A stretch of DNA of 64,000 bases, taken from positions 74,022 to 138,021 of the forward strand of contig JBJELW010000076.1 of NCBI GenBank assembly GCA_051879315.1, in the 5' to 3' direction. Below, piece by piece: positions 25,256 to 34,505 of this stretch. This DNA comes from Roseburia_C sp051879315 (GTDB lineage Bacteria > Bacillota > Clostridia > Lachnospirales > Lachnospiraceae). Position numbers and translations under genes: made by a program. The notes under the pieces are model-generated. The model did no database searches and had not been told where the DNA came from. It saw only the letters and a list, made by a program, of their open reading frames with translations. Position 1 is the first letter of the stretch; every line of letters starts with the position of its first letter.

Positions 25256-26239
25256 ATGAAAAGCATTAATGAAGATATCAAAAATGGACAAATAAAAACA
25301 GTATATCTCCTGTATGGAGAGGAAGCCTACCTGAAAAGACAGTACCGGGATAAGCTGAAAAAAGCACTGATTCCGGAGGGGGATACCATGAACTATACGG
25401 CCTTCGAGGGGAAGAGCGTGGAAGTAAAACAGGTCATTGACCTGGCGGAGACGCTGCCTTTCTTCAACGACCATCGTATGATTCTGGTGGAGGGCACCGG
25501 CTTTTTCAAGAATTCAAACGAAGAGCTGGCGGAATATCTCGGACAGATTCCTGAATCCACTTGTATTGTTTTCGTGGAGGAAGAAGTGGATAAGCGTTCA
25601 AAGACCTTTAAGGCTGCTGCCAAGGCGGGCAGGGCGGTGGAATTTGTCACACCGGATGAGAAGACACTGATGCGCTGGATCATGGGCCGTGTACAAAAGG
25701 AAAATAAAAAAGTGAGTCAGTCAGTTCTGGCGTATTTCATTTCCGTTACGGGATCAGATATGGAGAATATGGACCATGAACTGGAAAAACTTTTCTGTTA
25801 CACATTGAACCGGCCGGAAATCACCATGCAGGATCTTGAGGAAATCTGTGTGGGACAGACGGAAAACAAGATTTTTGATATGATCACTGCCATCGCACTT
25901 GGAAATCAGAAACAGGCATTGAACCTGTACTACGATTTACTGACCCTGAAAGAGGCACCCATGCGGATTCTTTATCTGATTGCAAAGCAGTTTCAGAGCC
26001 TTCTTCTGGTCAAAAGTATGGCGGCAAAGGGGTATCCGGCTGCAACTATTGCAAAGACAGACGGAACGCCTTCCTTTGTGGTACAGAAAAAGATGGGACA
26101 GGCGAAGCGGTTTACCATGGATGAATTAAAACAGGCAATAGAGTCCTGCGCCCAGGCGGAAGAGGATGTAAAGCAGGGGCGTCTCAACGACCAGATAGCG
26201 GTGGAACTTCTGATCGTACAGTATAGCAGAAAAAAATAA
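25256..26239 (+). CDS. holA: DNA polymerase III delta subunit
   Basis: A 327-residue clamp-loader subunit that opens the beta sliding clamp. It has IKTVYLLYGEEAYLKRQYRD at the start, LPFFNDHRMILVEGTGFF, and the three-helix C-terminal part (LKQAIESCAQAEEDVKQGRL, AVELLIVQYS). The comEC-holA-rpsT order is the same as in B. subtilis (comEC-yqeN-rpsT). The ATG at 25256 is the likely start, with a GTG two codons earlier as alternative; neither has a strong ribosome site. Confidence 0.93.
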   Translation: MKSINEDIKNGQIKTVYLLYGEEAYLKRQYRDKLKKALIPEGDTMNYTAFEGKSVEVKQVIDLAETLPFFNDHRMILVEGTGFFKNSNEELAEYLGQIPESTCIVFVEEEVDKRSKTFKAAAKAGRAVEFVTPDEKTLMRWIMGRVQKENKKVSQSVLAYFISVTGSDMENMDHELEKLFCYTLNRPEITMQDLEEICVGQTENKIFDMITAIALGNQKQALNLYYDLLTLKEAPMRILYLIAKQFQSLLLVKSMAAKGYPAATIAKTDGTPSFVVQKKMGQAKRFTMDELKQAIESCAQAEEDVKQGRLNDQIAVELLIVQYSRKK

Positions 26240-26243
26240 GAGA

Positions 26244-26296
26244 GAATCCGGCTATGCACATTCATCGCCCGCCAGGCGTATGGCTTTTGCGGATTC
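26244..26296 (+). other. Structured segment after holA
   Basis: GAATCCG (26244-26250) pairs with CGGATTC (26290-26296). Inside it, GCTAT can pair with ATGGC, and CGCC with GGCG. It sits just before the terminator and has no T-run of its own. Confidence 0.4.
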
Positions 26297-26307
26297 CCAA
26301 CACAATA

Positions 26308-26341
26308 AAAAATCACCGGAATGACGGTACCGGTGATTTTT
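26308..26341. terminator. Bidirectional terminator between holA and rpsT
   Basis: AAAAATCACCGG (26308-26319) pairs perfectly with CCGGTGATTTTT (26330-26341). The A- and T-rich arms supply a U-run in both directions for the convergent genes. Confidence 0.92.
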
Positions 26342-26377
26342 GTTATTTATGTGTTTGTCGAATCCGAAGGAATCTCA

Positions 26378-26641
26378 TTAAGCAAGCTTGTTAACAGCTA
26401 ATGTTAAACGAGAAATCTTTCTAGAAGCATTATTCTTGTGATAAACACCCTTAGTAGCAGCCTTGTCAATCTCAGAAGTAGCAGCAAGTAATGCAGCCTG
26501 GGCAGCAGCCTTGTCATTTGCTGAAATAGCAGCCTCTACCTTTTTGATAGATGTCTTAACTTTGGATCTGATAGCCTTGTTTCTCTCAGCTTTAGTCTTA
26601 TTTACAAGAATTCTTTTCTTTGCAGATTTAATGTTAGCCAA
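26378..26641 (-). CDS. rpsT: 30S ribosomal protein S20
   Basis: An 87-residue basic protein of the small subunit, with the typical start ANIKSAKKRILVN and RSKVKTSIKKVEAAI, and KNNASRKISRLTLAVNKL at the end. The start codon is TTG (26641-26639 on the minus strand), with GGAGG 8 bases upstream. An upstream in-frame ATG overlaps the ribosome site and would add residues foreign to S20. E. coli rpsT also uses UUG, where the weak start is part of its autoregulation. Confidence 0.97.
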   Translation of the reverse strand: MANIKSAKKRILVNKTKAERNKAIRSKVKTSIKKVEAAISANDKAAAQAALLAATSEIDKAATKGVYHKNNASRKISRLTLAVNKLA

Positions 26642-26682
26642 CCTGTACACCTCCAATTATTTAGATTTATGTTTTGTGGTTG

Positions 26683-26716
26683 TTACATTAACCCGGACAC
26701 GGACGATCTAATGTAA
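26683..26716 (-). other. Hairpin in the rpsT leader
   Basis: TTACATTA (26683-26690) and TAATGTAA (26709-26716) form a perfect 8-bp stem in the roughly 80-base leader, about 40 bases before the start codon. It is a candidate site for S20 autoregulation or RNA stability. Confidence 0.45.
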
Positions 26717-26728
26717 ACATACTATGAT

Positions 26729-26757
26729 AGTTTAGCCCAGCTTTTGCCATCTGTCAA
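26729..26757 (-). promoter_or_regulatory. rpsT promoter
   Basis: On the minus strand, -35 TTGACA (26752-26757), 17-base spacer, -10 TAAACT (26729-26734). Confidence 0.75.
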
Positions 26758-26806
26758 TACATATTTTCGGAAAAAATGCAAAAAATATTTTTATCGATGA
26801 ACGTGT

Positions 26807-27778
26807 ATGAGGATAAGAGAGGATGGGATACAATTCATGTTTCAAGTGAGAACAGACCTGGCGCTGGAGTCTAAGGAGAAATTTGAAGAAGACAATGTGG
26901 AAGTCAAAGGAGTGCGGGTGGAGGAGGAGCAGATCACTCCGGAAATCCACGTGACCCGTGTATATATTGATACAGAAAACGGAGCCAGAATTATGGGAAA
27001 ACCCAAAGGCAGCTATATCACGCTGGAAGCATCCGACATGATGGAAGAAGATGAGGACCAGCAGAGCGAAGTTTCCCGGGAATTGGCAAAGATCCTTCGG
27101 ACAATGATGCCGGAGCATCGGGAACAGATGTCGGTGCTGGTGGTGGGACTTGGCAATCGGCAGGTGACTCCCGATGCCCTGGGTCCTTACGTGGTGGATC
27201 ATATGATGATCACCCGGCATATTTTGCAGGAATTCGGACCTTGCGCGCTGGAAAATCCTAACGGGAATGTGGTTAGTGCCATCGTGCCGGGAGTTATGGC
27301 ACAGACAGGCATGGAATCCAGCGAAATCATTGCGGGCATCATTGAAAAGACCAGGCCGGATCTGGTAGTGGTGGTGGATGCACTGGCAGCCAGAAGCGTC
27401 CGCCGTCTGAACCGTACCATACAGATTACCGACACCGGAATCAACCCGGGTTCCGGTGTGGGAAATCATCGCCATGCCATCAACGAAGAAAGCATGGGGG
27501 TTCCGGTGATTGCCATCGGAGTGCCCACGGTGGTGGATGCGGCAACCATTGTTTCAGATACTATGGACGAACTGGTTACGGCCATGAGACAATCGGAGTC
27601 TTTAAGATGCCTGGGGGATTCCCTTACCACATTAGACGATGCGGAGAAGAGAGAACTGGTACGGGAGCTGCTGTCACCAAACCTGAATGCCATGTTTGTG
27701 ACGCCTAAGGATATCGATGAGGCTGTGAGAAATCTCAGCCTCACGGTGGCAGAAGGGCTCAATCTGGCGTTTTCCTAA
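26807..27778 (+). CDS. gpr: Germination protease GPR
   Basis: A 323-residue protease that degrades small acid-soluble spore proteins at germination. FQVRTDLALESKEKF, VLVVGLGNRQVTPDALGP, DLVVVVDALAARSVRRLN and TDTGINPGSGVGNH are characteristic. GPR is made as a zymogen with a short propeptide before the VRTDLA segment. ATG at 26807 leaves a 13-residue prosegment but has no ribosome site; ATG at 26837 has AGGATGGG upstream but leaves almost none. The start is therefore uncertain. It is followed by spoIIP as in B. subtilis. No sigma-G promoter could be picked with confidence. Confidence 0.93.
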   Translation: MRIREDGIQFMFQVRTDLALESKEKFEEDNVEVKGVRVEEEQITPEIHVTRVYIDTENGARIMGKPKGSYITLEASDMMEEDEDQQSEVSRELAKILRTMMPEHREQMSVLVVGLGNRQVTPDALGPYVVDHMMITRHILQEFGPCALENPNGNVVSAIVPGVMAQTGMESSEIIAGIIEKTRPDLVVVVDALAARSVRRLNRTIQITDTGINPGSGVGNHRHAINEESMGVPVIAIGVPTVVDAATIVSDTMDELVTAMRQSESLRCLGDSLTTLDDAEKRELVRELLSPNLNAMFVTPKDIDEAVRNLSLTVAEGLNLAFS

Positions 27779-27841
27779 GGAAACAGGCATTGAAACTGAT
27801 TTATCACACATAGTTTTTCCTGCAGAGGCATATACTGTACT

Positions 27842-29089
27842 ATGAGAAAAAAGAAACAAGCCGGAAAAATACGCGCTATTATCGGATTGGCAGGTATCTG
27901 CTGTCTGGCTGCCTGTCTTTGCTTCACGGAGGAAGGAAGCTTGGCGGAAGAATTGAAAACAGAAGGTGCCCGGAAATTAAATCTGATTTTGACAAGACAA
28001 TATATGCCTCAGCTATCCTTTCTGGCAGAGGGACGGGATGAGCAGACATTGTCCGATGTTCTACTTGGGAGGATGGAGCAGGAGGTGCCTATCTGGGCCT
28101 ATGCCAGAAGCAGAAGCGATTATACCACGGATGCGGAGAGCAGCCTTTCCTACGAAGAGATTATCGCATTGGAGGGGAAAGATGAGCCTGAGGTGACAGA
28201 GGACGTGCTGAGTGCCGCAGAACAGGAAAATGCCCAGATAGTGGCAGAGGAAGCGGTGGCGGAGAACCAGGAAGCAGTACAAAAAATTGCGGATCAGGTT
28301 TTGGTGGAAGAATCGCTGGCCAATGGAAAAGTACAGGAAATATCCAGAGAAAAATTAAACGATTTTGACTATCTGCTGCAGAATTTTTACAATGTGGACA
28401 GCACCACCACCATCACCGGCAGTCAGCTGAATGCGAAGGAACTTCTGGGGATGGATCTATCTTTGCAAACCCCGTCGGATCAGCCCCAGATCCTGATTTA
28501 TCATACTCACTCCCAGGAAATGTATGCAGACTCGGATCCTCAGGATGTGATGACCGGAGTCATGGGAGCAGGGGAGTATCTGACACAGCTTCTGGAGGGA
28601 TACGGATTTAATGTGATCCATCATATGGGGCAATATGATGTGGGGGATCGGGATCATGCTTACTCCAATGCGGAGGGAGCCATTGAGCAGATTTTGGAGG
28701 AGAATCCAAGCATCGAGGTGGTCATTGACCTGCACCGGGACGCGGTAGACCAGCATATGGTGCGGACGGTGAATGGAGTGGATATGGCTCCGGTGATGTT
28801 TTTTAACGGGTTAAGCTACACCAATGCGCTGGGAAATATTACATATCTGGATAATCCGAATTTGAAGGGAAATCTGGCCTTCTCCCTGCAGATGCAGATT
28901 GCGGCGGAAGAATATTACCCAAATCTTACCAGGCCCATTTATTTAAAGGGATACCGCTACAACATGCATTTCCGGGAAAAGACCCTTCTGGTGGAACTGG
29001 GCTCCTACACCAATACCCAGGAGGAAATTTACCAGTCTCTGGTGCCGTTGGCGGATCTTTTGGATAAGGTGCTTCACAATGAGACATAA
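27842..29089 (+). CDS. spoIIP: Stage II sporulation protein P
   Basis: A 415-residue membrane-anchored amidase/endopeptidase of the SpoIIDMP complex, which thins septal peptidoglycan during engulfment. It has one N-terminal membrane segment (IIGLAGICCLAACLCF), a long acidic linker, and a catalytic domain with ILIYHTHSQEMYAD, VVIDLHRDAVDQHM and LLVELGSYTNTQEE, which supply the zinc-binding His/Glu/His and catalytic Glu. It is 63 bases after gpr. Confidence 0.95.
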   Translation: MRKKKQAGKIRAIIGLAGICCLAACLCFTEEGSLAEELKTEGARKLNLILTRQYMPQLSFLAEGRDEQTLSDVLLGRMEQEVPIWAYARSRSDYTTDAESSLSYEEIIALEGKDEPEVTEDVLSAAEQENAQIVAEEAVAENQEAVQKIADQVLVEESLANGKVQEISREKLNDFDYLLQNFYNVDSTTTITGSQLNAKELLGMDLSLQTPSDQPQILIYHTHSQEMYADSDPQDVMTGVMGAGEYLTQLLEGYGFNVIHHMGQYDVGDRDHAYSNAEGAIEQILEENPSIEVVIDLHRDAVDQHMVRTVNGVDMAPVMFFNGLSYTNALGNITYLDNPNLKGNLAFSLQMQIAAEEYYPNLTRPIYLKGYRYNMHFREKTLLVELGSYTNTQEEIYQSLVPLADLLDKVLHNET

Positions 29090-29118
29090 AAACTTAATAT
29101 ATTTGTAAGGAAAATCTC

Positions 29119-29147
29119 TTGAAAAGAAAAAATTTTTTCTATATATT
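29119..29147 (+). promoter_or_regulatory. Candidate promoter of the MBOAT gene
   Basis: -35 TTGAAA (29119-29124), 17-base spacer, -10 TATATT (29142-29147), 41 bases before the start codon. Confidence 0.6.
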
Positions 29148-29188
29148 AGATATGTTACGAATATAAAGGATGAAAGATGTGAAGTGGC

Positions 29189-30526
29189 ATGGAGTTTTCG
29201 AATTTAATATTTATTTTTCGGTTTTTACCGATTTTTCTGCTTGTATATTATCTGGTACCGGTGCGTTGGAAAAACCCGGTACTTTTCTTTGGAAGTGTGA
29301 TTTGTTATGGGCTGGGTAACTGGCAGGATACGCTGCTGTTGACTGTGTCCTTTCTGCTGAACTATCTCTTGACCATGGTTATGGACAAAAAAGACGCATC
29401 GCCGGCGTGGCGGCGGGTGTGGCTGATACTGTTGGTGGTATATGATGTGGGTGTACTGTGCTTTTTTAAGTATTTCTGGAGCCGTTTGCCGCTGGGAATC
29501 AGCTTTTATACCTTTACCATGCTTTCCTATGTGCTGGATGTGTATCGGAAAAAACAGTGTTCGACCCGCAATTTTTGGGAGCTGGGAACTTATGTATGGA
29601 TGTTTCCCAAGCTGATTTCCGGACCCATTGCTTCCTTTGGGGAGACCATCGGATCCATCCGGGAGCGAAAAATTCGGCCCAAGAGTGTGGAATACGGACT
29701 TTCCCTGATGATAGTAGGACTGGGCTTCAAAGTAATCATAGCAGACCATCTTGCCACCCTGTGGCGGGATGTACAGACGGTGGGCTTTGAGAGCATATCC
29801 ACTCCGTTGGCATGGATAGGAATGGCAGGATATTGTGCCCAGTTGTTTTTTGATTTTCAAGGATACAGTCTTATGGCTGTAGGACTGGGGGAAATGCTGG
29901 GATTTACACTGCCCCAGAACTTTAATCATCCCTATCGGTCAAAAAGTGTGGGGGAATTCTATCGCAGATGGCACATGACTCTGGGTGCATGGTTTAAAAA
30001 CTATATCTATATTCCCCTGGGAGGGAACCGGAAAGGAAAGGCGCGTACTTTATTCAACCTGCTTATCGTGTGGCTGGTCACCGGTATCTGGCATGGAGTC
30101 ACATTGAATTTCCTTTTATGGGGCCTTGTGTTGTTCCTGTTTATTGCACTGGAAAAAATTGTGCCGCAAGGGAAGTTGAAAAAACTGAATTGGATGGGGC
30201 ATTTGTACATATGGATCGTGATTCCCCTGACATGGATGTTGTTTGCCATTACGGACATTAAACAGATCGGTATTTATTTTTCCCGGTTGTTTCCGTTCTT
30301 TGGCACGGGGGTTGCGGTGCATGCAGGAGACTATATTACGTATCTTAAAAATTATAGCCTGTTTTTCGGCCTGGCGTTTCTCGTTTCGCTGCCGATTGTA
30401 GACAAATTCTGGAAAAAACATTGGAATAAATTTTATACCAAGATTCTGCTGTTTGCAGTGTTCTGGGTTTGCATCGTTTTGATTGCCAAAGGACTTAAAA
30501 ATCCGTTCATGTATTTTAGTTTTTAG
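29189..30526 (+). CDS. MBOAT family membrane O-acyltransferase (AlgI/PatA-like)
   Basis: A 445-residue polytopic protein that probably passes acetyl groups across the membrane to an exported polymer. EFYRRWHMTLGAWFKNYIYI with IPLGGNRKG, and the catalytic His in VTGIWHGVTLNF near residue 300, are hallmarks of the AlgI group. About ten to twelve membrane helices fit the family. The next gene, an SGNH hydrolase-like protein 12 bases downstream, is the usual extracellular partner. The target polymer (peptidoglycan, exopolysaccharide or spore polymer) cannot be told. Confidence 0.9.
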   Translation: MEFSNLIFIFRFLPIFLLVYYLVPVRWKNPVLFFGSVICYGLGNWQDTLLLTVSFLLNYLLTMVMDKKDASPAWRRVWLILLVVYDVGVLCFFKYFWSRLPLGISFYTFTMLSYVLDVYRKKQCSTRNFWELGTYVWMFPKLISGPIASFGETIGSIRERKIRPKSVEYGLSLMIVGLGFKVIIADHLATLWRDVQTVGFESISTPLAWIGMAGYCAQLFFDFQGYSLMAVGLGEMLGFTLPQNFNHPYRSKSVGEFYRRWHMTLGAWFKNYIYIPLGGNRKGKARTLFNLLIVWLVTGIWHGVTLNFLLWGLVLFLFIALEKIVPQGKLKKLNWMGHLYIWIVIPLTWMLFAITDIKQIGIYFSRLFPFFGTGVAVHAGDYITYLKNYSLFFGLAFLVSLPIVDKFWKKHWNKFYTKILLFAVFWVCIVLIAKGLKNPFMYFSF

Positions 30527-30538
30527 TGGGAGGCGGCA

Positions 30539-31450
30539 ATGAAAAAATGGAAAAAAACACCGCTTTTGATTGCGGTGATGGTCAGTATGCTTGTGATCGG
30601 TATTCTGTCTATTGTGGGAAGTCAGAGTATTTATAAGGAATATGCGGGATCTCTCTGGTCGGAGTCTGCCCTGGTGAGTCTGGTGGCAGGAATGTCCCAG
30701 GGGGTATTTCCCTGGAATGTGGGTGCGTCATCGGATGAGGAAGCCACGGAGCAGGAGGAAGCCACGGAGAGTCTGGCGCTCGCGGAAGAAATCGGTACCG
30801 AAGAGATAAGTACCGAGGAGATAGAGACGGAAGTGATCGAAGAGCCCCAGACTTATGAATTCACCCATGTGGATCAAAGCTATTTTGATGATGCGGTATT
30901 TATTGGAGATTCCCGTACCGTGGGACTTCGGGATTATTCCGGTTGGGACAATGCCACCTATTATGCCAGTGTGGGAATGACGGTGTATGATCTGTTTACA
31001 GATCCTATTGTGAAGGAACAGGGCCGAACCATTACTGTGGAACAGGCGTTAAAGGAGCACCAGTTTGGCAAGGTCTATCTGATGGTGGGCATCAATGAGA
31101 TGGGAACCGGAAATGTTGATACTTTTATGGAGGCCTATGAGGAGGCTGTGGAGCATTTGCGGGAGCTCCAGCCGGATGCCATCATTTATGTGGAAGGTAT
31201 CATGTATATCAAGAAAAGCCGTTCGGACCGGGATCCGATCTTTAATAATCCTGCAATCCAGGAAAGAAATGACCGCATTGCAGAACTTGCAAATAATCAG
31301 GATATATTTTATATTGATGTTAATGAAGTGGTGATGGATGAGACAGGAAACTTAAATCCGGAATACACCTATGACGAGGTGCATCTGTTGGGAAAATATT
31401 ATTCCGTATGGACGGATTTTCTCCTGGATCATGCAATTGTAAAGGAGTAA
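30539..31450 (+). CDS. Membrane-anchored SGNH/GDSL hydrolase-like acetyltransferase partner
   Basis: A 303-residue protein with one N-terminal membrane helix (LLIAVMVSMLVIGILSIV), an acidic Glu/Thr-rich linker (about 60-105) and an outside SGNH domain. The nucleophile is in FIGDSRTVGL (Ser about 125), the block with Gly/Asn in YLMVGINEMG, and the Asp-x-x-His pair in DEVHLLGKYY near 280. It most likely transfers acetyl groups delivered by the MBOAT protein, as PatB does, though a free esterase is possible. It is 4 bases upstream of lepA. Confidence 0.85.
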   Translation: MKKWKKTPLLIAVMVSMLVIGILSIVGSQSIYKEYAGSLWSESALVSLVAGMSQGVFPWNVGASSDEEATEQEEATESLALAEEIGTEEISTEEIETEVIEEPQTYEFTHVDQSYFDDAVFIGDSRTVGLRDYSGWDNATYYASVGMTVYDLFTDPIVKEQGRTITVEQALKEHQFGKVYLMVGINEMGTGNVDTFMEAYEEAVEHLRELQPDAIIYVEGIMYIKKSRSDRDPIFNNPAIQERNDRIAELANNQDIFYIDVNEVVMDETGNLNPEYTYDEVHLLGKYYSVWTDFLLDHAIVKE

Positions 31451-31454
31451 GTAA

Positions 31455-33266
31455 ATGGCAATTGACCAAAGTAAGATCAGAAATTTTTGTATCGTGGCCC
31501 ATATCGATCACGGCAAATCCACCCTGGCGGACCGGATCATTGAGATGACCGGACTTCTTACCAGCAGGGAGATGCAGGCCCAGGTACTGGATAATATGGA
31601 TTTGGAGCGGGAGCGGGGGATCACCATTAAGTCCCAGGCAGTCCGCACCGTATATAAGGCGGAGGACGGGGAAGAGTACATTTTTAATCTGATTGATACC
31701 CCCGGCCATGTGGATTTCACCTATGAGGTATCCAGATCTTTGGCTGCCTGTGACGGAGCGATTCTTGTGGTGGATGCAGCCCAGGGAATCGAGGCCCAGA
31801 CACTGGCCAATGTATATCTGGCTCTGGATCATGATCTGGAGGTGGTTCCGGTCATCAACAAGGTGGATCTGCCCAGTGCCAGACCGGATGAGGTGGCGGA
31901 TGAGATTGAGGACGTGATTGGGATCGAAGCCCAGGATGCGCCCCGGATTTCCGCCAAAACCGGACTGAATGTGGAACAGGTGCTGGAGGCTATTGTGAAA
32001 AAGATTCCGGCACCCGCGGGAGACGCCAATGCCCCGTTGCAGGCATTGATTTTTGATTCATTGTACGATTCCTACAAGGGTGTTATCGTGTTCTGCCGGA
32101 TCCGTGAGGGACGGGTTCGTCCCGGGACAGCCATTCGCATGATGGCCACCGGATGTGTGGCAGATGTGGTGGAAGTGGGATATTTTGGCGCGGGGCAGTT
32201 TATTCCATGTGAGGAATTGTCCGCAGGTATGGTAGGCTATATCACTGCCAGTCTGAAAAATGTGAAGGATACCCGTGTGGGAGATACCATCACAGAGGCG
32301 AAAAATCCCTGTAAGGAGCCTTTACCTGGATATAAAAAGGTAAATCCCATGGTTTACTGCGGTCTTTATCCCACAGACGGAGCCAAATATCCCGATTTGC
32401 GGGATGCTTTGGAGAAGCTGCAGCTAAACGATGCGGCATTGCAGTTTGAGCCGGAGACCTCCATCGCTTTGGGCTTTGGATTCCGGTGTGGATTCCTGGG
32501 ACTGCTTCATCTGGAGGTAATCCAGGAACGTCTGGAGCGTGAGTTTAACTTAGATTTGGTCACCACTGCACCGGGAGTAGTGTACCGGGTGCACAAGACG
32601 GACGGAACCATGATTGAACTGACCAATCCGTCCAATCTGCCGGATCCCTCTGAGATTGATTATATGGAGGAACCCATGGTGTCTGCGGAGATTATGGTGA
32701 CCTCTGAATATGTGGGAGCCATTATGGATTTGTGTCAGGAGCGACGGGGCGTTTATAAGAGCATGGAGTATATTGAGCAGACCCGTGCGGTAATCAAGTA
32801 TGACCTGCCGTTGAACGAGATTATATACGATTTTTTCGATGCATTGAAATCCCGGTCCAAGGGATATGCATCCTTTGACTATGAGATGAGCGGATACAAG
32901 CAGTCCGAACTGGTGAAGCTGGATATCCTCATCAATAAGGAGGAAGTGGATGCACTGTCCTTTATCGTCTTTAAGGATACGGCCTATGAGCGGGGCAGAA
33001 AAATGTGTGAGAAGCTGAAAGAAGAGATTCCCAGACATTTGTTTGAGATACCCATTCAGGCGGCGGTGGGCAGCAAAGTTATTGCAAGAGAGACCGTAAA
33101 AGCCATGCGCAAGGATGTGCTGGCAAAATGTTATGGTGGTGACATTACCCGTAAGAGAAAGCTTCTGGAGAAGCAGAAGGAAGGAAAGAAACGTATGCGT
33201 CAGGTGGGCAATGTGGAGATTCCCCAGTCCGCCTTTATGAGTGTTTTGAAGCTGGATGAGGATTAG
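31455..33266 (+). CDS. lepA: Elongation factor 4 (LepA)
   Basis: A 603-residue translational GTPase that acts on ribosomes. G1 is AHIDHGKSTLADR (15-27), the switch II motif is DTPGHVDFTYEVSRS, and NKVDLPSARP is the G4 region. The C-terminal LepA-specific domain ends with AKCYGGDITRKRKLLEKQKE and GKKRMRQVGNVEIPQSAF, both diagnostic. It is full length, with lepA-hemW order as in other Firmicutes. Confidence 0.98.
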   Translation: MAIDQSKIRNFCIVAHIDHGKSTLADRIIEMTGLLTSREMQAQVLDNMDLERERGITIKSQAVRTVYKAEDGEEYIFNLIDTPGHVDFTYEVSRSLAACDGAILVVDAAQGIEAQTLANVYLALDHDLEVVPVINKVDLPSARPDEVADEIEDVIGIEAQDAPRISAKTGLNVEQVLEAIVKKIPAPAGDANAPLQALIFDSLYDSYKGVIVFCRIREGRVRPGTAIRMMATGCVADVVEVGYFGAGQFIPCEELSAGMVGYITASLKNVKDTRVGDTITEAKNPCKEPLPGYKKVNPMVYCGLYPTDGAKYPDLRDALEKLQLNDAALQFEPETSIALGFGFRCGFLGLLHLEVIQERLEREFNLDLVTTAPGVVYRVHKTDGTMIELTNPSNLPDPSEIDYMEEPMVSAEIMVTSEYVGAIMDLCQERRGVYKSMEYIEQTRAVIKYDLPLNEIIYDFFDALKSRSKGYASFDYEMSGYKQSELVKLDILINKEEVDALSFIVFKDTAYERGRKMCEKLKEEIPRHLFEIPIQAAVGSKVIARETVKAMRKDVLAKCYGGDITRKRKLLEKQKEGKKRMRQVGNVEIPQSAFMSVLKLDED

Positions 33267-33269
33267 CCC

Positions 33270-34505
33270 ATGGAGCTGTATATACACATTCCTTTTTGTG
33301 TGAAAAAATGTGAATATTGTGATTTCTTATCGACACAGGCAGACGAGGAAACGAAACGTCGGTATACGGAGGCACTGTTGCGGGAAATCCGGTTTTATGG
33401 AAAGCATATGAACCGGCCCGCGCTGACTTCGGTGTACATTGGGGGAGGCACGCCTACTGTGTTGAAGCAATCTTATATGGAGCTGGTTTTAAAACAGCTC
33501 CATATTAGTTTTGCGGTGGCTCATGGTGCGGAGATCACCATGGAGTGTAACCCGGGCACGGTGACAAGAGAGAAGCTGGAAAGCTATCATAAGTCCGGGG
33601 TGAACCGGCTCAGTATCGGGCTGCAGTCCACCTTTGATTATGAGCTGAAGCTGTTGGGGCGCATCCATAGTTATGGGGATTTTCTCCATACCTATGAGCT
33701 GGCCCGACAGGTGGGATTTCAGAATATCAATGTGGATCTGATGAGTGCACTGCCGCACCAGACCACCGAGAAATTCCTTGCCAGTCTGAAACGGGTGGCG
33801 GATCTTCGGCCGGAGCATATTTCAGCTTATTCCCTGATCATCGAGGAGGGAACGCCGTTTTACCAGCGGTATGCAGAGGATGTGCAGCTACGGGATCAGG
33901 GGAAAGTGCCCCGGTACCTGCCCTCAGAGGAAACGGAATACGAGATTGGTCAGGAGACCAAGCGTCTGCTGGCGGAATACGGATATGAGCGCTATGAGAT
34001 TTCCAATTATGCCAAGCCGGGATACGCCTGTGGTCATAATGTGGGATACTGGAGACGGGAACCCTATCTGGGCGTGGGGCTGGGGGCATCATCCCTGCTG
34101 AGGCAGTCGGATGTTCGTTACACCAATACCTCGGATATTCAGGAATATATTAAAGGATGCGAAGAAATCTGTCTTCTGGAGAAAGAGGTACCTCTTACCA
34201 GAAGAAAAGAACAAACGATTTCCTACACTAATCTCCATCAGACAGCTGAGTATGTAAAACGTCCGGCACAGATGGAGGAATTCATGTTTTTGGGCCTGCG
34301 TATGGTGGAGGGCGTTACCAGAAGAGCCTTTCGGGACAGCTTCGGAGTGGAAATCGAGGCGGTGTACCCGGAGGTGTTGCAAAGTCTGGTTCAACAGGAG
34401 CTCCTCGTCATGCGGGAGGGGCAGATCCGCCTGACAGAACGGGGCATGGATCTCAGCAATTATGTATTGGCACAATTTTTGCTGGAAGAGCCCGCAGAAT
34501 CTTGA
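33270..34505 (+). CDS. hemW: Radical SAM heme chaperone HemW
   Basis: A 411-residue radical SAM protein formerly called HemN-like. The cluster cysteines are C10, C14 and C17 (IPFCVKKCEYCDFLS). YIGGGTPTVL, NVDLMSALPHQT and EISNYAKPGYACGHNVGYW are HemW signatures. It starts 3 bases after the lepA stop and is translationally linked. HemW binds heme and inserts it into proteins; it is not the coproporphyrinogen dehydrogenase. The last 100 residues hold the HemW C-terminal domain. Confidence 0.95.
   Translation: MELYIHIPFCVKKCEYCDFLSTQADEETKRRYTEALLREIRFYGKHMNRPALTSVYIGGGTPTVLKQSYMELVLKQLHISFAVAHGAEITMECNPGTVTREKLESYHKSGVNRLSIGLQSTFDYELKLLGRIHSYGDFLHTYELARQVGFQNINVDLMSALPHQTTEKFLASLKRVADLRPEHISAYSLIIEEGTPFYQRYAEDVQLRDQGKVPRYLPSEETEYEIGQETKRLLAEYGYERYEISNYAKPGYACGHNVGYWRREPYLGVGLGASSLLRQSDVRYTNTSDIQEYIKGCEEICLLEKEVPLTRRKEQTISYTNLHQTAEYVKRPAQMEEFMFLGLRMVEGVTRRAFRDSFGVEIEAVYPEVLQSLVQQELLVMREGQIRLTERGMDLSNYVLAQFLLEEPAES

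Noticed and set aside
27779..27841. Sigma-E promoter before spoIIP (CATATACT near 27831)
   Set aside because: It touches the start codon, leaving no room for a transcript start and ribosome site, and no -35 match was found.
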